64,000 nt of DNA from Imbricaverruca yamaguchii (GCA_034440575.1 JAOTOL010001560.1:634001-698000); one strand, 5' to 3'; positions 40,376 to 52,917 are shown, numbered from the stretch's first letter. Notes: generated by a model from the letters alone, not told the origin. Numbers and translations: made by a program.

Positions 40376-40455
40376 CAGCTGATCGACTGATGAACGACTT
40401 ATGATCGGCTGACGATCGGCTGATGATCAGCTGATGATCGGCTGATGGGCAGCTA
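40376..40455. repeat. Short GATCGGCTGAT array
   Basis: Roughly six imperfect copies of GATCGGCTGATGA and GATCAGCTGAT just left of the TTAA element at 40508. Confidence 0.85.
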
Positions 40456-40507
40456 GTCCAACTTATCAGCAGATGGTGGTTCCAGGTGGACTGTTCAATT
40501 TCAATAT

Positions 40508-41295
40508 TTAACCCGTCCCGTATCGGGGGGTGTCTTCAACCGCCCCCCTCAGGTTTTTCGCGGATAGCGGATGAACGGCGCGCGGCAGCGCGCCCAAATT
40601 TGGCATACCTCTTCCCAAATCAATTTGACATGCTGACTCAAAAATTTTAGGTCAGGTCTTCTAGGGTCAACGAGTTAGTCAAGGTCACCTCCAAAGAAAA
40701 ATTCAATCAGTCGTCACGCTTTAACGGAAACAGATATCTTAATGAAACTTTCAGCGTTTGCTTATCTTTCCGAATGCAACAAAATGTATCAGTGGATTTT
40801 TTTTTCTCGTTTTTGCCCACATATAAATATTGCGTATTTGCCAAATTGCAGTTTAAATACAGGATTCTGGCTAAAGTAAGAATTTTTTATTAGGGCAAGT
40901 TGACTTCAAACGTTTCTCGGTCTGCTCTACCCATTCGAAAAGGAAAAATAAAGGAAACTGGAAACTCAAAATTTTGAAATTTCAAAAAGATAGTCGTGGT
41001 CGATTTCGCTGTCCTTTTCTTATTCGCAATTTTTTCAAAATCCCAAAATGAACTCCCCAGAGTCAAAAGCATAATATAAGTCGTGAAAAGTCATGAAAAT
41101 TTAGCCCCCTGGTGACGTCACTTTTGGTGGAAAATTGATTTGGGGGGTGGACTCGGACCCCACTCGTCGAGCGCTTTCCGATGACGCCTCTTTTTTCGTG
41201 TGACGCTTAGTTTGGATTTTAGAGGGGGTCTTCAACCGCCCCCCACCCCCAAGACGGGGTGTGGGGATCTGACCGGAAAGACGGCGCGGGTTAAA
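40508..41295 (+). mobile_element. TTAA-ended non-autonomous transposon, copy 3
   Basis: A 788-bp copy running from TTAACCCGTCCCGTATCGGG to GACGGCGCGGGTTAA. The two ends form imperfect terminal inverted repeats and share an inner GGGGGTCTTCAACCGCCCCC-type inverted motif. Its orientation matches copy 2 and opposes copy 1. Confidence 0.78.
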
Positions 41296-42171
41296 ACTTG
41301 AGAAATGTGGAGAATTGGCCGTGTCATGGTATCTTGAATGCATGAGCGAGGGTTTGTCCCACTATTGATATCATTGGTCAATGGGGAAAGAAGTGGGCCG
41401 AGTGGCACTTGAGGATAAGGCTGAATAATATATATTAATTGTTATGATGACAATGAGCGCGCATTATAATGCCAGTCTTGTGTTGGAGAAAATAGCTGGC
41501 AAATAGTTGGGATAGTTGCTCAGAAGAGGGGAATAGCTATAGTACCGAGCTGAAGATGTTAGCGTTGAATCGCATAACCGCACACGTGCTCAATTTTTCA
41601 GGAGGAGCAACGCTACAATTACTGAACGCTGATTAATAAGCGTGTTTAGGGATGCGTTTGTGACTATGGAAGTAGGTGGGTGTGAAAAAGAACAGAGTTC
41701 CAATCATGATCCGGCATAGCTTTTCAACAATGCTAAATTAATTGCCTGGAAAAACAATTAACTGAGATGACCCCTCAATAATGCATAAGGCGACAAGGTT
41801 GAACAATAAATGACGCCTTGTTTTGGCATTTGTCACTGATTCTAGTTATTATCCAAATAGATAGCTTTCATTTTCTGTGCAAATCCAAGTAAGCTACAGA
41901 CTGCGTCCAACAGAGAGGTCATGGCGGACCTCATCTATGGTAGAGATAATGCGAACCAAGCTCCGATACGCAATGGTCTTAATATAGCCCGACACACATA
42001 CCTGAAGCATTATGCGGGCCGATTCAAAGACGAACTTCGATATGACGCGGCCAACGCAGTTCTGAACCAGTGACGTCAGCTGCCAGGTCACGTGTCCAGG
42101 GCGGCCGTGCACTCCGGCTGGCACCTCTGACGATTAACCTTTCGCCGTGAGGCATTTTTAATTAGCCCTAC
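41296..42171. other. No recognisable feature
   Basis: AT-rich unique-looking DNA. Confidence 0.5.
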
Positions 42172-42440
42172 TAAGTGGGAGGCGGGCATCCGTTCCACGT
42201 GCTGGCTCGCACGGAGACTATTCGCTCTAATAAATGGCAGGTGGCCATCTGCGTTATGTACCAGTTCGCACGGAGACACTCCATGAATGGGAGGTGGCCA
42301 TCTGTTATATGTACCAGTTCGCACGGAGACACCCCATTAATGGGAGGTGGCCATCTGTTCTATGTACCAGTTCGCACGGAGACAGCCCATTAAATGGGAG
42401 GTGGCCATCTGTTCTATGTACTGGCTGGCGCGGAGGCCAA
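42172..42440. repeat. 53-57 bp minisatellite, five units
   Basis: Units share GGGAGGTGGCCATCTG, TATGTACCAGTTCGCACGGA and GACACCCCATTAA. The outer units are the most diverged. Confidence 0.93.
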
Positions 42441-43019
42441 CAATCGTTTGCTTACATCAAGCAAGTACTTGCATCAATCCCACACACTTCCTTAGCTTAT
42501 TTGCATCAAGCAAGCAAGCGGAGCTGGCTGAGGTATCTCTTTTTGCAAATGATTGGCGTAAGGAGTAACTGTGGTGGGCACCTCTTAGACGATGATCTGT
42601 GGATTGAAAAGTATCATAGGCAGTGAAGTGAGAATAATTTAATTATTCATGTCTAAGTGTGCGTCGTTCCTGCAAAATGTGTTAGAAATTCCCTAGATTT
42701 CATTCACATGGGAGATTGTGATGAGTACTGGGTCAGCCTTCGCAGCGTTCTTGAAGTGTCAATATCGATGCATAGAACAAATAGAATCACAAACAAATAT
42801 TGTCAAACAGATAAAAGAACAAACAAATGTTATCACATGGAACAAATGGAGCGAGTTACGGTTCATTACGGTACCAGGGATGGCGCAGGGAGGAGATCTT
42901 ACCTGATGTACAGTCTTCATCCTTTGTGACGACTCCCAGTTGCTAGCGCAGGCTGATGACGTCACCAGCACCATGATCCACGCTCGTTTCCCTCTCCTCA
43001 GACGAGTGAGATGCCGTCT
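42441..43019. other. No recognisable feature
   Basis: CATCAAGCAAG occurs twice (42456 and 42504); no gene recognised. Confidence 0.5.
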
Positions 43020-44030
43020 AACCCGTGCCAATGTTCCGCCGACTCGCCATTTTCCGGCGATTTCATCCTTCGTGCTGGTCCGTCGTCGCTTCCCACACCA
43101 TTAGACCTCACTCCATGCAGCACGATCACCGACGGCAGTTCGTGTCCGCGGCGAGGCGTGCTCACCCGTCCGCACCGCGCGGCACCTCCGCCCCCGCCGA
43201 CGCAGCGCCGTCCGTCGGCGTCACGGATGCCGCGTGTCCGCGGCGGCGTGACTCGTCACGCTGCCACGGACACCTGTCACGCCGTCTGTCGCGCCGGAGG
43301 GTCGGACGGTGGTGACGGCCGGCAGGCAGCGCCGTCCGCCAGCGTCACGGATGTCGCGTGTCCGCGGCGGCGTGACTCGTCACGCTGCCGCGGACACCTG
43401 TCACGCTGCGTCACGCCGTCTGTCACGCCGTCTGTCACGCCGTCCCGTCTTCGGCGACGCCGCGACGCGGCCCGTCGCTCTCGACGGCGCACTCGACACA
43501 CGGGGTCTACCTGGCGCACGGTCGGTGACGCCGGCGGGACCGCTCGTGAAAGGACCCGTCCACACCGGTCGACTCGTCACCGTGCCGGCTCCACCGTGGG
43601 CGGCTCGTGGCCGGCCCCACCCTGGCGGCCCGTGACCGGCCCCCACCGTGGGCGTCTCGTCACCACACCGGCCCCCCACCGTGGTCGTCTCGTCACCAGC
43701 TCCACCCTGGGCCGCTCGTAATCGGACCTGTCCACACCGATCGACTCGTCACCGTGGCGGCTCCACGGTGGGCGGCTCGTGACCGGCCCCCACCCTGGGC
43801 CGCTGGCGGACGCTGCAGCTGGGCGGAGCCGGCCGGGCCGTGGCGGCGTGACACTGGCGGCTGCTCTGTGCCGTGCCGACGTCACGTCACGTCGCCGCGC
43901 TACGTCATCCACGCGCAGAGGAGCAGGTCGAGCAGGACGACCAGCAGCGCCACCAGCGGGCCGGGCAGCTGCGGCGAACTGCTCGTCTGCATGGCCGCCG
44001 GCTTGTCTCCTGAGGAGCACGTGACACGGT
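43020..44030. other. 1-kb GC/CpG-rich region with internal duplications
   Basis: An 85-bp segment (GTGTCCGCGGCGGCGTGACT) at 43207-43290 recurs at 43333-43420. GTCACGCCGTCT is repeated three times near 43405-43445, and CCCCCACCGTGGGCG-type units recur from 43560 to 43800. Overlapping frames reach 236 codons but look compositional. Confidence 0.6.
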
Positions 44031-44279
44031 GTTTCAGGTCGATCGCCGAGCATAACGCCAGCACCAATCACACTTCCTTAGTCCACGGGGCAAGAAGGCC
44101 AAGGCTTGTGATGGAGAGTCATGGTAAAGCCGCGAGCTCGCATATGCCAACTGGGAGACAGTATGGAAATTGAGGGAAGAGAGAAGAGAATCAATGAATG
44201 GGGTTCAGTCGCAATGAAGTACGAAGAAAATGAAATGTTTACATCCAATGCAAATGCTAATATTTTGCCACATATACAT

Positions 44280-44315
<36 letters not shown>

Positions 44316-44493
44316 TTATATGTATATATTTATTATCAATACATAGTATAGAGTATATATAGTTATGTAGTTATATGATACTACAGTATGCGTGTTGAAA
44401 CCTTCGAAGACCTGGTCGAGCACCTACGAATCCAGCACCGAAGTCAGAGTACAATTGCACATAAACCCATGAACACATACACCCATGCATACA

Positions 44494-44723
<230 letters not shown>

Positions 44724-44880
44724 CGCACAAAGGAAAATATTTGGCGTTGTTTGTGCTTCCGATCAGCCGGGCTGCATTATTCACCGGACCTCGGCTGACA
44801 TTCCAAGTTGTTTTGCGGAGCTAGGTGTTGAATAATGTACTGATGTCACACAGCCTATTGGATCTGCTACGTCACACGCC

Positions 44881-45412
44881 GCCACAACGCTGTGGCAGCA
44901 GCGTTACACATCGTCACAGCGCTGTGGCAGCAGCGTTACACATCGTCACAGCGCTGTGACAGCAGCGTCACACACCGCCAAAGCGCTGTGGCAGCAGCGT
45001 TACACACCGTCACATCGCTGTGGCAGCAGCGTCACACACCGTCACAGCGCTGTGGCAGCAGCGTCACACACCGCCACAGGGTTGTGGCACAGCGCTGTGG
45101 CAGCAGCGTCACACACCGTCACATCGCTGTGGCAGCAGCGTCACACACCGTCACAGCGCTGTGGCAGCAGCGTCACACACCGCCACAGGGTTGTGGCAGC
45201 AGCGTTACACACCGTCACAGCGCTGTGGCAGCAGCGTCACACACCGCCACAGCGCTGTGGCAGCAGCGTCACACACCGCCACATCGCTGTGGCAGCAGCG
45301 TCACACACCGTCACAGCGCTGTGGCAGCAGCGTCACACACCGCCACAGGGTTGTGGCAGCAGCGTCACACACCGCCACATCGCTGTGACAGCAGCGTCAC
45401 ACACCGCCGCGC
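44881..45412. repeat. 32-bp tandem array with palindromic junctions
   Basis: About 16 units of GCTGTGGCAGCAGCGTCACA plus CACCGTCACAGC. Many unit junctions form the perfect palindrome GCCACAGCGCTGTGGC. Confidence 0.94.
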
Positions 45413-45719
45413 TGTCACGGTGTATTGCGGTGAAGGGTCTCAAAATAACACTAGAACGCAGATGAGGTTGAAAGCTGTAACGCTGTGGACAGTAAGTTTC
45501 GAATATTAACTTCCAATTTTGAAATTGTGATCTTTGGAAAATAGGAACGCTTCACACCACGGCTGTTTTGGAAGTTTACTTCCAATTTTTGGAAGTCAAC
45601 TACCAATTTGGAAATCATGAACGTTGGAAGTTGTGAACTTTGGAAAATATGAAGAAAAACGCCTCTCACCGCGCAGTAGTGAAGAGGACACATCTCGTGG
45701 GTCAAAGTGAGACTGGAGG

Positions 45720-46020
45720 GCCATTGGTGGCGCCTGTCTTGAGCACAGGCCGTGGGCTCAGCACCAGCCTTTCAGCTCGGTCCGGAGAGTTGGGCGGAGC
45801 ACGAGGGAGGGGGGAGCGCGTGGGGAGAGGGCGCGCCGGAGTCGTGACATGGACCGCTCCTGACTCGGATGGCGGCGGAATTGATGATCGGCCGACCGGG
45901 GGAGGCCGCCGCGACGCTCCACGGGTGTCGTTGAGCGGCACATCGGTCACAGCCCGGGCGGCCGACGGCTGGCACACAGCACACATGAGAGACTCTCGGC
46001 TGTCGGAGGCGTGCCGCACT
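45720..46020. other. GC/CpG-rich patch
   Basis: CpG-rich, no recognised protein. The preceding 45490-45650 is AT-rich with repeated ACTTCCAATTTT / TTGGAAGT words. Confidence 0.5.
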
Positions 46021-46713
46021 CGGTCGAAATACATGCTGCTAGGAGCAGACAGACCGATGCAGATGATCCTCCATGTGCAGGACGTCTCAGATCTTGGCAT
46101 TGGTGGGTCGTTATTTTTTAATCTACAGGAGGTTTGTCAAGTGTGCGAAGGTGAACGAGATTGGATTGCCAAAGCGCCACAGGCGTTATCGGCTGCCGAC
46201 ATAAGCGATACAATAGGAGGAACACGTGCGCTTCGAACATCTGACCGGCCACCTTATATCTTCTTTCTTTTTACTGCCCTAGTGTATGTACTCCGTACAT
46301 TTTGATGGGTGTTGGGCCAATCCATTCTTGAGATGTTTGGCTAAGTGAAATATTTGAGGATGATTTGGTGCAAGCAAAATTACAGCCAATACGGGCAACA
46401 CCAGGAAGTTGCTGAAGTATACCGAAGAAAAAGTGTCGTAAAATATAGCAATTTATGCATTTGTAGGGTATCACACCGTCACGTACCAAGGCCTATGGAA
46501 AGTCCCTTGTATTTAGTGCGCTGGTGTCAGCATCGCTTGTGTGGCTGACGTCTGGAACTGCCCGGGCGCTCGGGAATTCACGCAGCGATATAAAGCCACA
46601 CCCTGCCACGTGCTGGCACCGTGGCACACGGATGAGAGACATGTTGGCACGCTTCAGTTCCCGTCTGACTGCTCCATGACCACGGGACTGTTTGGAGACG
46701 TCTGTGAGTTAGC
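46021..46713. other. No recognisable feature
   Basis: Unique-looking DNA; no motif recognised. Confidence 0.5.
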
Positions 46714-47125
46714 CAGCCATCAGCCGCCTTCCCCCATGTGTATGTCAGCAGGCAGCTTGGGGTTCCGTAAGGTACCCAGGCACCAGCCGCCTTCCCCCAT
46801 GTGACAACATGTGTACGTCAACAGGCAGCTTGGGGTTCCGTAAGGTACCCAGGCATCAGCCGCCTTCCTCCATGTGACAACATGTGTACGTCAACAGGCA
46901 GCTTGGGGTTCCGTAAGGTAACCAGGCACCAGCCGCCTTCCCCCATGTGACAACATGTGTACGTCAGCAGGCAGCTTGGGGTTCCGTGAGGTAACCAGGC
47001 ACCAGCCGCCTTCCCCGTGTGACAACATGTGTACGTCAACAGACAGCTTGGGGTTCTGTGAGGTAGCCGGGCATCAGCCGCTTGCTCCCGTCCCCCCCCC
47101 CACGCCCCCGTCCCCATGTGATAAC
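46714..47125. repeat. 73-bp minisatellite
   Basis: About five units with CATGTGACAACATGTGTACG, CAGGCAGCTTGGGGTTCCG and CCAGCCGCCTTCCCC. The SINE-B at 47152 follows directly. Confidence 0.93.
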
Positions 47126-47151
47126 ATGTGTGTGTCAACAAGCGGCCAGGG

Positions 47152-47324
47152 CAGGCGGTGGCCGAGTGGTTGAGGTGTTGAGCTCTGGATGCCAAAGTCC
47201 CGGGTTCAACACGCGCATCACTCGGGACATTTCGCAATATCGCGGACCGCCGGCGAAGTAATGTGGGAGCGCCATTAGCCGTGATTGCGCATGAAATGCG
47301 TCGTAAACTACCCAATAAACAACA
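47152..47324 (+). mobile_element. SINE-B, diverged full-length copy
   Basis: The head GGTGGCCGAGTGGTTGAGG, the B box GGTTCAACAC and the body and tail match the other SINE-B copies with many substitutions. The flanks caacaagcggcca and caacaggttgcca look like a decayed target-site duplication. It is older than the copies at 13133 and 62278. Confidence 0.85.
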
Positions 47325-48059
47325 ACTCAACAGGTTGCCACGCCTACAACGCCTGCAACGCCTGCCATAGCGACAGATCAAAGCGTCGGTGGGGAGTGCG
47401 GACGGGCGGGGGTTGTCTGTGTGTCTGCGGTCCTCTGGCCGAAGCATATTTGACGTTAGGCTTGCGTCGTACACTAATTTCGCTGGCCTAAAATTCCACC
47501 TGGTAGCGCAGTCACGAGAGGCACGTGATCAGTTTTCATCTAAGACCGACTAAAAATCATTCTTTTTCGCATTGAAGTAACCGTCAAGCGTCAGTTCTTC
47601 TGCATATGCAACATTGACGCACCCCTCCTGCATACCTCCTTGACTGCGCTTCTCATTGTGTAACCATAAGCTTAAGCTGGTGTTTATTGGCCTCAACCAG
47701 TGGTTCGATGAACCGGTAGTCTGTTCTGACGACTTGATATTTAATCACAAAGAAAACAATTTGGTTTTGACCCACCCGGCCGAACGTTTAGCAAAATAAT
47801 CGGCGCAGCGTCGCCAAAACAATGTTTCTGGTGATCCTGGAAGTACGAGACTACCGAGAAGAGTGTCGCAGACGAGTGGGTCTGAACTAGAGACTCCGAA
47901 GTCGCTGCAGCTCGGGGTCGAGTCGAGCCACCTACGCGGTCACACTGTTAAAAAACGCGCTCATAATAATCTAACTCGGTTTCACGGTTTCTCTGGCACG
48001 GTGAGAACGTTACTGAGCTGACCAACACACCTGTCAGTTTTACTGATATTTGTGTGACG
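47325..48059. other. No recognisable feature
   Basis: CAACGCCTGCAACGCCTGCC microrepeat at 47348; otherwise nothing. Confidence 0.5.
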
Positions 48060-48567
48060 CGAAGTGGCGCACAGAGCGAAAGCTTTGGCTGGCTGCCATA
48101 TTTCGATGTGGCAGCAGATGGCTGGCGGCGGCCGTTCTGACGCGTCGGTGATGAATGCGCCGCGCGGCGGCCGTCCGGGGGCGCGCGATCGATGCCGACA
48201 CTCGTGTCCGGCATGTGGGTCCTTCAGATTCCAGTCACCACACGTCAGGCGCGCAGCGGGCGGCGCCGCGGCTGTCAAACCACACTCCTGCGAAATCCTT
48301 TCGACGGCGCCGACGCGAAATGGCGAGTGCATACTGCAGGTACGGCCGGCGGCCGGCCGCCCGACTGAGGGGCCGCGCCGGCAGCTGACCGCCGCAGTCA
48401 AGCCCGCCCCCCCCCCCCGCTGACTGCCGCAGTCACGCCCAGCCCCCCCCCGCTGACCGCTGCAGTCACGCCTCCCCGCTGACCGCCACCGACGTCACTC
48501 GTCACTCGTCACGTGACCGCGCGCCTGGCCAGGTGACGTGCATGGCGGAGTCGCACCGGGCAAGCGT
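48060..48567. other. GC/CpG-rich patch before heptamer array
   Basis: CpG-rich with C-runs (48408-48419, 48444-48452) and repeated CCGCAGTCACGCC words. Confidence 0.5.
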
Positions 48568-48735
48568 GGCCTGCCAGTGCGGGGACGGTAAATCAACGGC
48601 CCGGCCGGCCGGCCGAGCCCACAGGCCGACTGTTGGTGGCCTGCGTGGCCTGCCAGTGCGGGGACGGTAAATCAACGGCCCGACCGGCCGGCCGAGCCCA
48701 CAGGCCGACTGTTGGTGGCCTGCGTGCCGGCAATG
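48568..48735. repeat. 79-bp tandem duplication
   Basis: Two near-identical 79-bp copies (GGCCTGCCAGTGCGGGGACG, then CCACAGGCCGACTGTTGGTG) and the start of a third, in CpG-rich DNA. Confidence 0.92.
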
Positions 48736-48789
48736 CGACTGCGTTACCGAGGCCGTCGCCGGCCGCACGGACCCTTCTGCCCGACCGTC

Positions 48790-50138
48790 AAGCACACGAC
48801 ACACGACACACGGCACACGACACACGACACACGACACACGACACACGACACACGACACACGACACACGACACACAGCACACACGACACACACGACACACA
48901 CGACACACGACACACGACACGACACACACGACACACGACACGACACACGACACACGACACGACACACACGACACACGACACGACACACGACACACGACAC
49001 ACGACACACGACACGACACACGACACACGACACACGACACACGACACACGACACACGACACACGACACACGACACACGACACACGACACACGACACACGA
49101 CACACGACACACGACACACGACACACGACACACGACACACGACACACGACACACGACACACGACACACGACACACGACACATACACACACGACACACGAC
49201 ACACGACACACGACACACGACACACGACACACGACACACGACACGACACACGACACACGACACGACACACGACACACGACACACGACACACGACACACGA
49301 CACACGACACACGACACAAGCACACACGACACATAGCACACACGACACACGACACACACGACACACACGACACACACACACACACGACACACACGACACA
49401 CGACACACGGCGCACGACACGCACGACACACGGCGCACGACACGCACGACACGCGGCGCACGACACGCACGACACACGGCGCCGACACGCACGACACACG
49501 GCGTACGACACGCACGACACACACGACACACACACACGCACGCACACGACACGCACGACACGCACGACACGCACGACACACGGCGCACGACACGCACGAC
49601 ACACGGCGCACGACACGCACGACACACGGCGCACGACACGCACGACACACGGCGCACGACACGCACGACACACACGACACACACGACACGCACGACACAC
49701 ACGACACACACGACACACACGACACACACGACACACACGACACACCACGACACACCACGACACACACACCACGACACACGGCGCACGACACACCACGACA
49801 CACCCGACACACCCGACACACCACGACACACCACGACACACCATGACACACCACGACACACACGACACACACGACACACACGACACACACGACACACACG
49901 ACACACACGACACACGACACACGGCGCACGACACACCATGACACATAACACACGACACACGACACACGGCGCACGACACGCACGACACACACGACACACA
50001 CGACACACACGACACACACGACACACACGACACACCACGACACACCACGACACACCACGACACACCACGACACACCACGACACACCACGACACACCACGA
50101 CACACACGACATACACGACACACACGACACACACGACA
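48790..50138. repeat. CGACACA heptamer array
   Basis: About 1.35 kb of CGACACA with regular variants (CACACGACACACACGA, GGCGCACGACACG, CACCACGACA). The plus strand has almost no T. All very long frames here (462-545 codons) come from this array. Confidence 0.96.
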
Positions 50139-51427
50139 CGTGCTCGCCGACGTCAGCCTATCAACTCCTGTGAAGGACGATTGTGCCTGAACCTAGGACG
50201 GCCGTCATTTTAATTGCAGACAACTGGGGCGACTCTGAAGAGGCCCTCAGGTTTTTCCGTGGAATGAGTAGGCGTCGAGGCACGACACTTTATCTCAGTA
50301 TTATATTGCATACGTGTTTTGCTTATCTCGCACAAATTGCAGGTAAAGGTCGTCAAAGCTCATGCACCTGGAACGGATCAAATAGAGTGGTGTTCCAATA
50401 TCTTCCAAGTGCCGCTATTCGGAGCAGGTGCAATAAACTAACACCAAGTTCAGCCCGTGCTATTTTTCATGACGAACGACCGGCTATCTCGGAATTTTAA
50501 TGGAGTTCGAGATTACTGACCCGATTTCAGGTAGTTTCCCTCCTTGTTTTTATGGCATTGTGTGAGTAAAGTACAATTTGATGGTAATTTTGAACGGCCA
50601 AGATAATAAAGAACATACAACGAGCATGCTAGTTTATAAAATGTCTGACTTGTTCGTGGTATATGCATGAATAAATACCACTGGTTAATTTTTTTATGCT
50701 AATATGGGAGGGGGCTTAAGCAATTTCAAACTAAATTTGATTTGTTGTACGCCCGAAGGCCGTAAGATTAAGAGCAAAAATATTTATGACAGGTGAATGG
50801 GTGTTCAAGCCCCACTCCCAAATACATAGAAAGTACAACCCTTGATCAATACATATTCCCGTCGGCAGATGCATTCTTTTCATGCATCGGCCATCGGTAT
50901 GGCGTTAACCTTTCAAAAATACTTCAGGAATCTTTCCGCTTCAACGCCAACGAGGGCCGAGCTCATGCCGGACACATCGCTGAACGTTTCAAATGTGAAA
51001 GTAGGCCGGCAACTTTGGCCCGTCAAAGTTGAGAGAGGCTGGTTTCGCGCCCGGCCGGACCGGCGGTGGCGACGGACCGACCGGCCGCGGACCAGCCGCC
51101 GGCTCCATACCCTTCCTCCGACAATGTCAGCTACTTATGTTGGGCGCAGGCCGCCCATGATCGGCAGTGAGACCGTTCAGCATTGCTTCATTTTCACCGG
51201 AGTGATTTACGGGATCCCAGCGGACGACAATGCGCATGAAGTCCAACAGTGTGTTTGCAATTACTTGCTTACTTTACAACACGCCGCAATGGTCGTTTTT
51301 TATGAGTGTGTCATTATGTATTGTACGAATACTACACTCACCTGTCATTTATCTTGCCATTTACCACATGCATTACTCCTGTGTTGCATTATGTTTGGTT
51401 GCTTCACAAGGACGACACAAAATAGTC
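50139..51427. other. No gene recognised
   Basis: The longest plus frame (50842-51477, 211 codons) lacks recognisable domains and runs into the 27-bp minisatellite. Confidence 0.45.
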
Positions 51428-51607
51428 ACTGCCCAGGGTGTGGACAAATAGTCACAGTCCACAATGTGGACAAATAGTCATTGCCCACGGAGTGGACAAA
51501 TTGTCACTGTCCACGGTGTGGACAACAGTCATTGTCCACAGTGTGGAAAATTGGTCATTGTCCATGGTGTGGACAAATAGTCCTTGTCCAAAGTGTGGAC
51601 AAAAGTT
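51428..51607. repeat. 27-bp minisatellite with internal dyad
   Basis: Seven imperfect units such as GTCCACGGTGTGGACAAATA then GTCATT. The core GTCCAC-NNN-GTGGAC is an inverted repeat in most units. Confidence 0.92.
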
Positions 51608-52241
51608 GAGTTGCAGGCTGGCACCCATTTAATAATTGTTATCTTTCCCTGCTGATTAAGATTGTGTGCACTGCTGCCAAAGGAGCATCGCGAATTTTGT
51701 TGATGTCCATTGATCACAGTTTCATGGTCACAGCTGCATGAAATTGTATTACGTCCGATAATTGTTTTTCTGTGGGGCAGGCACCGCAATATTCCCCTGC
51801 CGTAACCTTGAAATATAAGTACTGTCAGCATGGATGATGACAATAGATTACCTGGAATTGCGACGACAGACATAACAACATTGACACCCACCACATAATT
51901 GGAAAATATTAACACCTCGCGACCTTGATTCCAGAGGTGCAATTTCGCAAGTAAACTCTTCCCCCTCCCTCCACTTCGAATACAATCTCCCCATCCCTGA
52001 CTTGGCATTGATTAGCATTACAAAGAAGCTTGTGCAAATGTGATCTTAATGAACCAGTTACCCAATGACTACCCAAGTTTCAAATACACCACAGGCTCGT
52101 TGTCGGTTTTGCGATCATTACAATGCATAATCACACTGCCTTTTTTTGGTGTGGGTCAAGGGCACGGGACCAGTCCCTCCTGAGCAACCAAGTATTGGCC
52201 ATGGACCCTGTGAACATTCGGTCGGGAAGACCATCTCTGAC
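51608..52241 (-). other. Start of the next dpr intron
   Basis: By the donor at 52241-52240 this is intronic on the minus strand. A 159-codon minus frame (51529-52008) shows no Dpr-like sequence. Confidence 0.5.
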
Positions 52242-52410
52242 CTTGAAGCACGTGCACCCGGAGCGATTTGGGGGCTGCTCCCGACGGCTGGCAGCTGTAG
52301 CTGCCCGAGTCGGTCGGTCTGGCACACTGGATCAGCAGGTAGCTGGCCGTCACCTCGCCCTTGGTGGTCACCACCGAGATGCCGCCGCGTGGTGAGTCGT
52401 AGCTGATCAC
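52242..52410 (-). CDS. dpr: dpr-like gene, exon coding second half of second Ig domain
   Basis: This 169-bp exon continues the Ig domain in phase: VISYDSPRGGISVV, TKGEVTASYLLIQ, then DSGSYSC and ending LRVHVLQ plus one base of the next codon. RGGISV, SYLLIQ and the DxGxYxC signature are typical Dpr features. The Cys of SYSC lies 59 residues after the Cys of INLTC in the previous exon, a normal Ig spacing. The acceptor AG is at 52412-52411 (CCCCAG before GTGATC) and the donor GT at 52241-52240 (CAAG then GTCAGA). In Dpr proteins the next residues are usually near GEHP, consistent with the phase-1 end, but I did not find that exon in 1-52240. An extra Cys (LIQCA) is unusual. The intron just upstream carries eight tandem copies of this exon's 3' splice junction. 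Confidence 0.9.
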
Positions 52411-52910
52411 CTGGGGACGAACAAGTGGTCAGTGGCAGGTACGAGCCCGTGCTGGGTCGTAGCTGGTGACCTGGGGTCAAGCAAGTGGTCAGTGGCAGGT
52501 GCGAGCCCCCGCTGGATCGTAGCTGGTTATCTTTGATCAAACAAGTGGTCAGTGGCAGGTGCGAGCCCGTGCTGGGTCGTAGCTGGTGACCTGAGCCTGA
52601 CACATAGTCAGTGGCAGGTGTGAACCCGCGCTGGGTCGTAGCTGATGACCTGGGTCAAACAAGTGGTCAGTGGCAAATACGAGCCCACGCTGGATGACCG
52701 CTGGTGACCTGGGACCTGGGATCAAACAAGTGGTCAGTGGCAGGTGCGAGCCCACGCTGGATCGTAGCTGGTGACCTGGGATCAAACAAGTGGTCAGTGG
52801 CAGGTGCGAGCCCGTGCTGGATCGTGGCTGGTGACCCGGGCCTGACACATAGTCAGTGACGGGTGTGAACCCGCGCTGGGTGTCGTAGCTGATGACCTGG
52901 GGTCAAACAA
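52411..52910 (-). repeat. 60-bp minisatellite made from the dpr 3' splice junction
   Basis: Eight imperfect units of about 60 bp lie immediately upstream of the exon at 52410. The element GTAGCT (plus strand) recurs at 52459, 52519, 52579, 52638, 52764 and 52885, with altered forms near 52697 and 52824. The true exon has it at 52399. Read on the minus strand, most units hold a CCAG acceptor followed by a copy of the first 20-odd exon bases (GTCATCAGCTACGACCCAG against GTGATCAGCTACGACTCAC). In phase each unit reads VTSYDPARARTCH and then a stop. Two units have lost the AG context. Confidence 0.85.
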
Positions 52911-52917
52911 GGGACCT

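Noticed and set aside
43011..43721. 236-codon Arg-rich plus-strand frame
   Set aside because: Composition of the CpG-rich block opens several overlapping frames on both strands; none shows a domain.
48502..50139. Cys/Val-rich 545-codon and Thr/His-rich 526-codon frames
   Set aside because: Both are translations of the CGACACA array; the unit has no stop in any frame.
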